A DNA stretch of 64,000 bases from an uncultured Pelagibacteraceae bacterium (GTDB taxonomy: Bacteria > Pseudomonadota > Alphaproteobacteria > Pelagibacterales > Pelagibacteraceae): the NCBI GenBank assembly GCA_902630945.1, contig CACOWV010000002.1, positions 1 to 64,000 of the forward strand. Reading direction: 5' to 3'. Below the pieces are notes generated by a model, which saw only the letters and a list, made by a program, of their open reading frames with translations, ran no database searches and was not told the origin of the DNA. Shown here piece by piece: positions 55,148-62,823 of this stretch (within the stretch, counting starts at the first letter, position 1; every line of letters starts with the position of its first letter). The position numbers were made by a program, and so were the translations under genes.

Positions 55148-57069
55148 TCCTCGTATTCTTGTTCTCCGTTAGTTTGTTGATTTTTGGATTTATATACATT
55201 GGCTGTAATATCTGTTGATTTAGCATTGTTGATATTTTCAGCTCTTTGAATTGATTTTGATCTGCAGTAATAAAGGCTTTTTAAACCTTTCTTCCAAGCA
55301 TCAAAATGAATTCTATGTAATTCTTTTTTATGAACATCGGCTGGTAAAAAAAGATTAACTGATTGAGCTTGTGAAATAAAAGGTGTTCTATCTCCACTTA
55401 ACTCAATAATCCATTTCTGATTTAATTCGAAAGCAGTTTTAAAAACATCTTTTTCCAAATCAGTTAAAAAATCTAAATGTGAAACTGATCCTTGGTTGGT
55501 AGTAATTGTAGACCATGTTTCATCATCATTCTTACCGTGACTTTCAAGTATTTCCTCTAAATATCTATTTCTAACATTAAAAGATCCTGACAAAGTTTTA
55601 TGTGTGTAACTATTTGCTGCAATAGGTTCAACGCCTGGCGAAGCACCTCCACATATAATAGAAATAGATGCCGTTGGTGCTATTGCTGTTTTATTTGAAA
55701 ATCTCTCTTTAAAACCATATTCCGCAGCATCAGGACACGCACCTCTCTCCTCAGCTAAATCTTTTGATGCTTGATTAACTTGTTCATCAATTTGTTTAAA
55801 TATTTTTTTATTCCAAGATTTTGCCATTACTGACTCAAGTGGGATTCTGTGCTTTTGAAGGAATGAATGAAAGCCCATAACACCAAGACCTACACTTCTT
55901 TCTCTTTCAGCAGAATACTTTGCATCTTTAAATTGATCAGGAGCCTTATTTATAAAGTCAGATAAAACATTATCTAAAAACCTCATTACATCACTGATCA
56001 TATTTGGATCATCTTTCCATTCATCATATTTTTCTAAGTTTAAAGAAGATAAGCAGCAAACAGCTGTTCTATCTCTACCATCTTTATCAATGCCTGTAGG
56101 TAAAGTTATTTCACTACACAGATTAGAAGTTTTGACTGTTAAGTTAGCTAATTTATGATGTTGAGGAATTTGTCTATTAACAGTATCAATATAAATAATA
56201 TAAGGTTCGCCTGTTTCTATTCTCGCAGTCAATAACCTTATCCATAAATTTCTTGCTGATATAGTTTGTTGGATAGTTCCATCAGCTGGACTTTTTAAGG
56301 CCCATTGTTCGTCATTTTCGACAGCTCGCATAAACGCATCTGAAACTAAAACACCGTGATGTAAGTTTAAAGATTTTCTATTCGGATCACCACCTGTTGG
56401 TCTTCTCATTTCCATGAATTCTTCAATTTCAGGATGATCTACCGGAAGATAACAAGCAGCAGAACCTCTTCTCAAAGATCCTTGACTAATGGCCATAGTT
56501 AATGAGTCCATAACCTTTATGAATGGAATTATTCCAGAAGTTTTTCCAACTTTACCAATTTTCTCACCAATTGATCTTAAGTTTCCCCAATAACTTCCAA
56601 TACCTCCACCCTTAGCAGCCAACCAAACGTTCTCGCTCCATAAATCTAAAATTCCCCCCAAGCTGTCTGAAGCTTCATTTAAGAAACAAGAAATTGGTAA
56701 ACCTCTTTTGGTACCACCATTAGATAAAACTGGTGTTGCAGGCATAAACCATAAATTGCTTATGTAATTATAAATTCTTTGTGCATGTAGATTGTCATCT
56801 GCATATGTGCTTGCAACTCTAGCAAATAAATCTTGAAAAGATTCATTGTGGCCTAGATATCTGTCTTTTAAGGTTGCTTTACCAAAATCAGTTAAATTTG
56901 CATCTCTTGATCGATCAATTTTGATTATAATACCTTTATCATTTTGAAAAAGTTCGGTTTCATTATTCAATGAAAATAAGTCAGGTCTAGTATCCTTGCT
57001 TACCTCTTTGATTTCAGGCTTATATTCAGAGACAGCTTTCTTTAATGCTTGAGATAGTATTTTATTCAT
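55129..57069 (-). CDS. nrdA: Ribonucleotide reductase class Ia alpha subunit
   Basis: A 646-residue R1 protein. Conserved parts are MPATPVLSNGGTKRGLPISCFLNEASDSLGGI (substrate-site Cys in LPISCFL), the SNLCSEITLP loop with the NLCxE active-site Cys and Glu, and ASISIICGGASPGVEPI. The C-terminal pair CLSC re-reduces the active site. It is shorter than E. coli NrdA because the N-terminal ATP-cone is reduced; residues 1-60 do not show a clear cone motif. Candidate NrdR boxes lie upstream. Confidence 0.94.
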   Translation of the reverse strand: MNKILSQALKKAVSEYKPEIKEVSKDTRPDLFSLNNETELFQNDKGIIIKIDRSRDANLTDFGKATLKDRYLGHNESFQDLFARVASTYADDNLHAQRIYNYISNLWFMPATPVLSNGGTKRGLPISCFLNEASDSLGGILDLWSENVWLAAKGGGIGSYWGNLRSIGEKIGKVGKTSGIIPFIKVMDSLTMAISQGSLRRGSAACYLPVDHPEIEEFMEMRRPTGGDPNRKSLNLHHGVLVSDAFMRAVENDEQWALKSPADGTIQQTISARNLWIRLLTARIETGEPYIIYIDTVNRQIPQHHKLANLTVKTSNLCSEITLPTGIDKDGRDRTAVCCLSSLNLEKYDEWKDDPNMISDVMRFLDNVLSDFINKAPDQFKDAKYSAERERSVGLGVMGFHSFLQKHRIPLESVMAKSWNKKIFKQIDEQVNQASKDLAEERGACPDAAEYGFKERFSNKTAIAPTASISIICGGASPGVEPIAANSYTHKTLSGSFNVRNRYLEEILESHGKNDDETWSTITTNQGSVSHLDFLTDLEKDVFKTAFELNQKWIIELSGDRTPFISQAQSVNLFLPADVHKKELHRIHFDAWKKGLKSLYYCRSKSIQRAENINNAKSTDITANVYKSKNQQTNGEQEYEECLSCQ

Positions 57070-57077
57070 ATTTTAGT

Positions 57078-57104
57078 ATTATATTTTGTTATTTTGCGAA
57101 AACA
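57078..57104 (-). promoter_or_regulatory. Candidate nrdA promoter
   Basis: On the minus strand TTGTTT (57104-57099) is followed by a 16-nt spacer and a perfect TATAAT (57083-57078). The predicted start would be only a few bases before the nrdA ATG at 57069, implying a nearly leaderless mRNA, so a more upstream promoter remains possible. Confidence 0.4.
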
Positions 57105-57105
57105 A

Positions 57106-57146
57106 CTATATGTTGTATGCGCTTTGTGTTAATATACTATATAAAC
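57106..57146 (-). promoter_or_regulatory. Tandem NrdR-box-like sites upstream of nrdA
   Basis: Core CTATATGTTG at 57106-57115 matches the NrdR consensus core CwATATwTwG-type pattern at 9 of 10 positions. A second core, CTATATAAAC at 57137-57146, matches 8 of 10. They are 31 bp apart, about three helical turns, which is the spacing known for paired NrdR boxes. Box 1 directly precedes the candidate -35. The nrdR gene itself is not in this window. Confidence 0.55.
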
Positions 57147-57227
57147 AGTAAATCAATAGAACATTTATAGAACGCGACAAAAAATAAATCAATAAAAAAA
57201 TTGAAAAAAAGGTAAGTAATTAACAAA

Positions 57228-58682
57228 ATGTCTGAAAATTTAAAAATAGATCCCTATGGATTTAGGGAATATGACGCTAGATGGTTGTATGAAAAAGACA
57301 TTAACCAGGCAGGTATAACGAATCTTGGTAAAGGCTTAGGATCACAAATTATAAAAAATACAAAAAAAGAAAATCCAAGAGTAATAGTAGGACACGATTA
57401 CAGGTCCTATAGTGAAGAAATTAAAACCTCCTTAAAAAAAGGTTTGGTATCGACGGGATGTTTTGTTGAGGACATAGGGCTATCATTATCTCCAATGGTT
57501 TATTTTGCTCAAATCAATTTAAATGCTGATGCAGTAGCAATGATAACTGCTAGTCATAATGAAAATGGTTGGACTGGGGTAAAAATGGGAATTAAAAAAG
57601 GCCTAACTCATGCTCCAGAAGAGATGAAAGAATTAAAAGAAATTACTTTAAACAAACTGTTTATTGAGGGCAAAGGAAATGTAAAAGAAATAAAAGATTT
57701 TCAAAAAATTTATAAAAAAGATTTAATTGATAAAAATAAAATTAAAAAAAAAATTAAAGCAATTGTTGCTTGTGGAAATGGGACTGCAGGTATTTTTGCA
57801 CCGGATATCTTAAGAGGTATTGGATGTGAGGTAATTGAGTTAGATTGTAATCTTGATTGGTCTTTTCCTAAATATAATCCAAATCCTGAAGATTTAGAAA
57901 TGCTTCATCAAATTTCTCAAGCTGTAAAAAAAAATGATGCTGATATCGGTTTTGGCTTTGATGGTGATGGTGATAGAGTTGGGGTGATAGATAATAAAGG
58001 TAATGAGATATTTTCAGATAAGATAGGTTTATTAATTGCTAGAAATTTATCCTCAATGCATAACAACTCAAAATTTGTTGTTGATGTGAAATCAACAGGA
58101 CTTTACACAAATGATAAAGTTTTGAATCAAAATAATTGTAAAACTATTTATTGGAAAACAGGACACTCTCACATCAAAAGAAAAGTTCATAATGAAAAGG
58201 CTTTAGCTGGATTTGAAAAAAGCGGTCACTTTTTTTTTAATCAACCTCTTGGATATGGTTATGATGATGGCATAAACTCAGCTATTCAAGTTTGTCATCT
58301 TTTAGATAAGAAAGACAAAAAAATGAGTGAAATATTGAATGAAATTCCAAAAACGTACCAATCACCAACAATGGCTCCTTATTGTAAAGATGAAGAAAAA
58401 TATAAAGTTGTCGCAGATTTAAAAGATCTAATTGAAAATATCAAAAATAAAAAAATTAAAATAGATAATCAAGAAATAAAAGAAATATTAACTGTAAATG
58501 GAATTAGATTCTCTTTTGAAGATGGTTCGTGGGGCTTGATACGTGCTTCTTCAAATAAACCTTCGCTGGTTGTTGTAACTGAAAGCCCCACTTCAAATGA
58601 TAGGAAAATTAAAATTTTTAAATTTATTGATGAAATACTTCAGAAAACTGGAAAAGTTGGAGAATACGATCAAAAAATTTAG
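57228..58682 (+). CDS. Phosphomannomutase/phosphoglucomutase
   Basis: A 484-residue alpha-D-phosphohexomutase. The phosphoserine loop is in MITASHNENGWTGVKMG (about residues 105-121). The metal loop DGDGDRVG is near 245, the sugar-binding loop AGFEKSGHFFF (EKSGH) near 330, and a C-terminal phosphate-binding loop near RASSNKPSLVV. The N-terminus DPYGFREYDARW resembles AlgC/ManB enzymes. It interconverts hexose 1- and 6-phosphates for surface sugars. It diverges from nrdA, and its stop directly abuts the convergent coiled-coil gene. Confidence 0.88.
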   Translation: MSENLKIDPYGFREYDARWLYEKDINQAGITNLGKGLGSQIIKNTKKENPRVIVGHDYRSYSEEIKTSLKKGLVSTGCFVEDIGLSLSPMVYFAQINLNADAVAMITASHNENGWTGVKMGIKKGLTHAPEEMKELKEITLNKLFIEGKGNVKEIKDFQKIYKKDLIDKNKIKKKIKAIVACGNGTAGIFAPDILRGIGCEVIELDCNLDWSFPKYNPNPEDLEMLHQISQAVKKNDADIGFGFDGDGDRVGVIDNKGNEIFSDKIGLLIARNLSSMHNNSKFVVDVKSTGLYTNDKVLNQNNCKTIYWKTGHSHIKRKVHNEKALAGFEKSGHFFFNQPLGYGYDDGINSAIQVCHLLDKKDKKMSEILNEIPKTYQSPTMAPYCKDEEKYKVVADLKDLIENIKNKKIKIDNQEIKEILTVNGIRFSFEDGSWGLIRASSNKPSLVVVTESPTSNDRKIKIFKFIDEILQKTGKVGEYDQKI

Positions 58683-59822
58683 TTAATTATTTTTATTTTC
58701 CTCGGTGTTATTTTCATCTTGATTTTGATTTGTATTTACATCTGTATCTTGATTTACCGACTGATCACTATAAAATTTCCTAATTAACTCATCCTCTTTC
58801 TTTTTTTGTTCTTGATCAAATTTATCTTCCCATTCTTTTATTCTTCTATTTTCTTCTCTTATTCTTTCTTCTTCTTCAGCTTTAAGTTTTAAAGCTTTTT
58901 CTCTTTCCTCTTCAATTCTTTTTTGTTTTTCCTCTTCTTTTCTTAGCTCCTCCTCCCTTTCTGCTCTATCTTTTTCTTTTTGAAGCCTTTCTCTCTCAGC
59001 AGATTTAATTTTTTCCTCTTTTAATCTTAATTCCTCATCTTTTGCTCTTTGCTCAGCTTGCTCTTTTAGAAGTTGTCTTTCTAGCTCTTGTTGTCTTTCT
59101 ATTTCTAATTGCCTTAACCTATTCTCAGTTTCTCTTAATTTTTCCTCTTCATATTTCAATTTTCTGGCTGCTTCTCTTATTTTTTGCTCCTCATCAAGCC
59201 TTTTCTGTCTCTCAATATCCTTTAATCTATTTTGTTCTTGTCTTTCTCTATCTTTTTCTTCTCTTATTTTTTGTCGCTCTATTTCTTTTGCTTTAATGCT
59301 CTCCTCTTTAGATTTGATTTTCTCTTCCCTAATTCTTTGCCTCTCGAGCATTTTCAATCTAAGTTCTTCTTCCCTTAATCTTTGGGCATCTTCTCTTAAT
59401 TTTCTTGCCTCTTCATCTTTAATTTTTTGTTGTTCAATTTTAATTCTCTTTTCCTCAATTTTTTTTCTTTTTTCCTCATTTTTTCTTACTTGTTTTTCAT
59501 TATCTATAATTAATTTTCGTTGTAGTTGAATTTGCCTCTTTTCTTCTCTTATTTTGTTAAACTTTTCTCTTTGTGCTTCTTTTTTTTCTTTTAAAATCTG
59601 TCTTTTTTCATCTAATTTTTTTTGTTTTTCTGATCTAATTTTTGCTCTTTCTTTATTTTTTTTATAATTTTCGTAAAAATTGGTAATTTTATTCTTGGTA
59701 TTTTTAACTAAATTGTTTGGAATAATCTCAATTTTCTTTTTCTTTAAAAAAGATCCAAATTGCTTTAAATCTTTTAAATCTTTTTTTATAATTCTTTTTT
59801 TTTTCATACCAAAATTTATCAA
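58683..59822 (-). CDS. Long charged coiled-coil protein, unknown
   Basis: A 379-residue protein dominated by Lys, Glu, Arg and Gln. From about residue 60 to 345 it is a near-continuous predicted helix with imperfect repeats of the type REEKxxxxxxERQKIREEK. There is no signal peptide, membrane span or Cys. The N-terminus is strongly basic (MKKKRIIKKDLKDLKQF) and the C-terminus is an Asn/Asp/Gln-rich disordered tail. The composition recalls TolA domain II or cytoskeletal/scaffold proteins, but no family can be named. Met6 (59807) is an alternative start. Confidence 0.72.
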   Translation of the reverse strand: MINFGMKKKRIIKKDLKDLKQFGSFLKKKKIEIIPNNLVKNTKNKITNFYENYKKNKERAKIRSEKQKKLDEKRQILKEKKEAQREKFNKIREEKRQIQLQRKLIIDNEKQVRKNEEKRKKIEEKRIKIEQQKIKDEEARKLREDAQRLREEELRLKMLERQRIREEKIKSKEESIKAKEIERQKIREEKDRERQEQNRLKDIERQKRLDEEQKIREAARKLKYEEEKLRETENRLRQLEIERQQELERQLLKEQAEQRAKDEELRLKEEKIKSAERERLQKEKDRAEREEELRKEEEKQKRIEEEREKALKLKAEEEERIREENRRIKEWEDKFDQEQKKKEDELIRKFYSDQSVNQDTDVNTNQNQDENNTEENKNN

Positions 59823-59971
59823 TTTTAGATTCCTAAATCATTTAACTAGTGTTTAAATTGAGTTTAACTTTTAATATGTAATACAATTTTTACGTGTAAT
59901 AATTTGTATAACTTTGAAAAAATTCTAAGTTTAATTGGACAAGAATCATATATCAGCTAAATGAGCGTAAA

Positions 59972-60289
59972 ATGTTTAAAAAAATTATATTAATTTCAGT
60001 ATTTTTTATTTTGAGTAATTGCACTACACCAGGCACTGCTCTTCTAGGGCCTGCATTTACAGGTGCTAAAACTGGAAGTATTTATCAGGCATCTTTATCT
60101 TATGGAACAGGAAAAGTTATGAACAAATTAAACCCTTACGATTTTGTATTTAAAAATGAGAACCAAAGAAATTCAACCTTAAATATATCTAATTCTCAAA
60201 ATTATAATGATTTACCTGAACTTTTAGCTTCTTATAGAGTTGATGAAATTGAGTTTTCAGAACCAATAGAGCCTGAACCCCTGCCATAA
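59972..60289 (+). CDS. Small lipoprotein of unknown function
   Basis: A 105-residue protein with a signal peptide and lipobox ILSNC (Cys at about residue 17). A Gly/Ala-rich stretch TALLGPAFTGAKTGSIYQASLSYGTGKVMNKL follows, then a polar tail ending EPIEPEPLP. It probably encodes an outer-membrane or periplasmic-facing lipoprotein. No family recognised. It stands alone, with a good intrinsic terminator 79 bp downstream. Confidence 0.7.
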   Translation: MFKKIILISVFFILSNCTTPGTALLGPAFTGAKTGSIYQASLSYGTGKVMNKLNPYDFVFKNENQRNSTLNISNSQNYNDLPELLASYRVDEIEFSEPIEPEPLP

Positions 60290-60367
60290 AATCCAATAGT
60301 TAATAAGAATCATTTTCTTTTATTTTTAGTTTTTAAAAAATTCAAGAATCGCCTAAAATTAAATTAA

Positions 60368-60405
60368 GGGCGGTAGAGGGAGACTGAAGCCGCCCCTTTT
60401 TTTTT
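60368..60405 (+). terminator. GC-rich hairpin with T9 tract
   Basis: GGGCGG (60368-60373) pairs with CCGCCC (60390-60395) around a 16-nt loop and is followed by C and nine T residues (60397-60405). This is a strong intrinsic terminator for the plus strand and could end the small lipoprotein transcript. The T-tract runs into the stop codon of the convergent permease gene. The unusually GC-rich stem and the distance from the stop also fit the 3' end of a small RNA. Confidence 0.7.
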
Positions 60406-61189
60406 AAAGTCCTGAATATCTATATACAAAGATTGTTCCAACAAAGTATAAAAAAATTCCAAATAGAACTTGAAGTTTAACTTTATCAATTTTATGAGCT
60501 TTGTTTGCACCTATTTTCGCCATTATCATTGTTATAGGTATAAAAATTAAAAAAGCAGGTACATTAATAAATCCTATACTAAGTGGTAAATTTACATTTA
60601 GCACAAAACCTGAATAGCTAAATCCAATAGCTCCACATAATGCAATAATAAATCCAATTGTTGCTGCACTACCAATAGCTTTTTTAATTGGATAACCAAA
60701 ATATTTTAATATTGGTACATTCATGACTGCACCACCTATACCCATTGGGGCAGAAATAAATCCAGAAATTAATCCAAAAATAACTCTAAAATGTAATTTA
60801 AATTTATTTTTACTAATCTTTTGTTGATTAGAGGTAATTAATAAATATGTACCCAAACAGAAAACAACTATAGTAAAAAAAACTACTAATGATTTTGTCT
60901 TTGCCATTGCTGCAAAAGTAGTTCCAAGTAAAACACCAATAACTACAAATAAACCGTACGTTTTTACTATATTTGGATCTACAGATTTATGTTTGTTATG
61001 TGTATAAACAGATACCATTGAAGTGGGTATAATAATTGCAAATGATGTTCCAACCGCTAAATGCATTAGATAGTCTATATCAATGCCAAGTGCTTCAAAT
61101 ATAAAAAAGAGGAATGGTACAGTAATTAATCCTCCACCAATTCCAAATAAACCAGCAAAAAAACCTACTGGAAAAGCGGTAGCAATCAT
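60404..61189 (-). CDS. TauE/SafE family anion permease
   Basis: A 261-residue membrane protein with about seven to eight spans and the internal duplication typical of TauE/SafE permeases. The two halves carry GLFGIGGGLITVPFLF (about residues 13-28) and SAPMGIGGAVMNVPIL (about 141-156). Members export sulfite, sulfoacetate or other organosulfur anions; the substrate here is unknown. The frame stays open upstream of ATG 61189, so the first membrane helix could begin slightly earlier at a non-ATG codon. The downstream stop overlaps the terminator T-tract of the opposite strand. Confidence 0.85.
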   Translation of the reverse strand: MIATAFPVGFFAGLFGIGGGLITVPFLFFIFEALGIDIDYLMHLAVGTSFAIIIPTSMVSVYTHNKHKSVDPNIVKTYGLFVVIGVLLGTTFAAMAKTKSLVVFFTIVVFCLGTYLLITSNQQKISKNKFKLHFRVIFGLISGFISAPMGIGGAVMNVPILKYFGYPIKKAIGSAATIGFIIALCGAIGFSYSGFVLNVNLPLSIGFINVPAFLIFIPITMIMAKIGANKAHKIDKVKLQVLFGIFLYFVGTIFVYRYSGL

Positions 61190-61238
61190 TAAAATGATAT
61201 ATAAAGAATATTGATTAGATAAAATTGAGTTTAGCAGA

Positions 61239-62219
61239 TTAGCCTACTCTTCTTTCAATATTATTATTAATTTTATCCATTATATGATCTATCTTTTGAA
61301 CATCAGCGTCACGAACGCACATATTTTCACTTAAATATCTTTTCCAATAACTAGCTCCACTTTGACCATGAAATAATCCTAATGTGTGTCTCATAATTTG
61401 ATTTAATCTAGTACCTTTTTTTAATTCATCTTTAATATATGGAATTAATTGTTCAATAACAGCTTGTCTACTAGGAATATCATCATTTTTAAAAATTTCC
61501 TTTTCAATTTTTGCTAGCAAATAAGGTGTGTGGTATACGGCTCTACCAATCATTGCACCATCCACCCTTTTAAGATGAGTGCTAATTTCTCCTACAGATG
61601 ATATGCCGCCATTAATAATAATTTCATCCTCAGGAAAATCCTCTTTTAACTTATAAACGTAATCATATTTTAAAGGGGGAATATTTAAATTTTGTTTTGG
61701 TGTAAACTTTCCTAACATTGCTTTTCTTGCATGAATTATAAATGTTTTTACTCCAGTTTGTTTAAGAATAGAGATAAAATTATAAAAATTTTCATAATCT
61801 TCAATATTATCGTAACCAATTCTTGTTTTTATTGTTACAGGTAATTTAGTTATTGATTGCATTTTACTAAGACAATCTGCTACTAAATTCGGCTCTTTCA
61901 TTAAACAGGCTCCAAATTTATTTTTCTCAACTTTTTTACTTGGACAACCAAGATTTAAATTTATTTCATCATAACCAAAATCCTCACCTATTTTTGCAGC
62001 GCCTGCTAAGAGTTCAGGTGATGAACCACCTAATTGAAGAGCAACTGGTTTTTCACTAATATTAAATTCTAATAATTTTTTTTTATTTCCTCGGTTGATA
62101 GCTTCATCAACAATCATTTCAGTGTAAAGAAGAGTATTTTTAGATATTAATCTTAAAAAATAACGTTCATGACGATCTGTGCAATCCATCATTGGAGCCA
62201 CTGATACTTTCCTATTCAT
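61239..62219 (-). CDS. dusA: tRNA-dihydrouridine synthase A
   Basis: A 326-residue flavin-dependent Dus. The N-terminus VAPMMDCTDRHERYFLRLIS is the DusA form. The catalytic Cys is in LNLGCPSKKVEKNKFGACLM (about residues 91-110). FMN-binding residues are in TIKTRIGYD, FIIHARKA, INGGISS and AMIGRAVYHTPYLLA. It reduces uridine 20/20a in the D-loop of tRNAs. It lies in a leftward group with rpoZ (23-bp gap) and the permease. Confidence 0.94.
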   Translation of the reverse strand: MNRKVSVAPMMDCTDRHERYFLRLISKNTLLYTEMIVDEAINRGNKKKLLEFNISEKPVALQLGGSSPELLAGAAKIGEDFGYDEINLNLGCPSKKVEKNKFGACLMKEPNLVADCLSKMQSITKLPVTIKTRIGYDNIEDYENFYNFISILKQTGVKTFIIHARKAMLGKFTPKQNLNIPPLKYDYVYKLKEDFPEDEIIINGGISSVGEISTHLKRVDGAMIGRAVYHTPYLLAKIEKEIFKNDDIPSRQAVIEQLIPYIKDELKKGTRLNQIMRHTLGLFHGQSGASYWKRYLSENMCVRDADVQKIDHIMDKINNNIERRVG

Positions 62220-62242
62220 GATTAAATTTTATATTATTTTTT

Positions 62243-62779
62243 TTACGAGTTTGAAGCTTCAGAATCATCTGTGTTAACTTCTGATACTTGATTTTCACTT
62301 TCTGATACTTCGTCTAAAGATACGTTGTCATCATTGCTCTCTAGATCTTCTGATGATGATGTTTCTACATTGGGCTTCGCTGTCTGAGAAAGTTCAGCTA
62401 AATCATCTTGGGAAACTTGAATTTTTTCTGGTGTTCTTCTAGCTCTTTTTGAGGGTAAAATAGGAGTTCCACTTTTAGAAATTTCACCTTTATATAAATT
62501 CTCAAAATCATCTCCTATATCTTCATCGGCCTCAGCGCCATCATCTACTTGCTCGATATGTTTTCTTAATTTATAAACAGCACTCTCTGTTAAATCAGGT
62601 ACTTTAATGTTCTCTTCTGCGATCTCTCTTAATGCAATTACTGTATTTTTATCATTATCTCTATCTAAAGTTGGTTCAATTCCAGTGTTTAACTGAGTTG
62701 CTCTTTCTTTGGCAACCAAAACTAATTCATATGGACTTTCAACTTTATCAATACAATCTTCTACTGTAACTCTAGCCAT
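62243..62779 (-). CDS. rpoZ: RNA polymerase omega subunit with long acidic extension
   Basis: A 178-residue protein. Residues 1-62 are canonical omega: [30 protein letters not shown] and [17 protein letters not shown], which wraps the beta' C-terminus. Residues about 63-178 are an added, low-complexity, strongly acidic and Ser-rich tail, roughly doubling the usual length (about 70-130). The tail should be disordered. Omega assists RNA polymerase assembly and in many bacteria contributes to a ppGpp site. Both rpoBC and rpoZ are in this window. Confidence 0.92.
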   Translation of the reverse strand: MARVTVEDCIDKVESPYELVLVAKERATQLNTGIEPTLDRDNDKNTVIALREIAEENIKVPDLTESAVYKLRKHIEQVDDGAEADEDIGDDFENLYKGEISKSGTPILPSKRARRTPEKIQVSQDDLAELSQTAKPNVETSSSEDLESNDDNVSLDEVSESENQVSEVNTDDSEASNS

Positions 62780-62823
62780 GCGCAGTATCTATACAGTGAG
62801 ACAAAAAAAATCAAGAAGATTTT

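Noticed and set aside
59042..59529. Two hydrophobic Leu/Phe/Ser-rich frames on the plus strand that look like membrane proteins
   Set aside because: They are complements of the repeated Lys/Glu/Arg codons of the coiled-coil gene, which automatically read as Leu, Phe and Ser.
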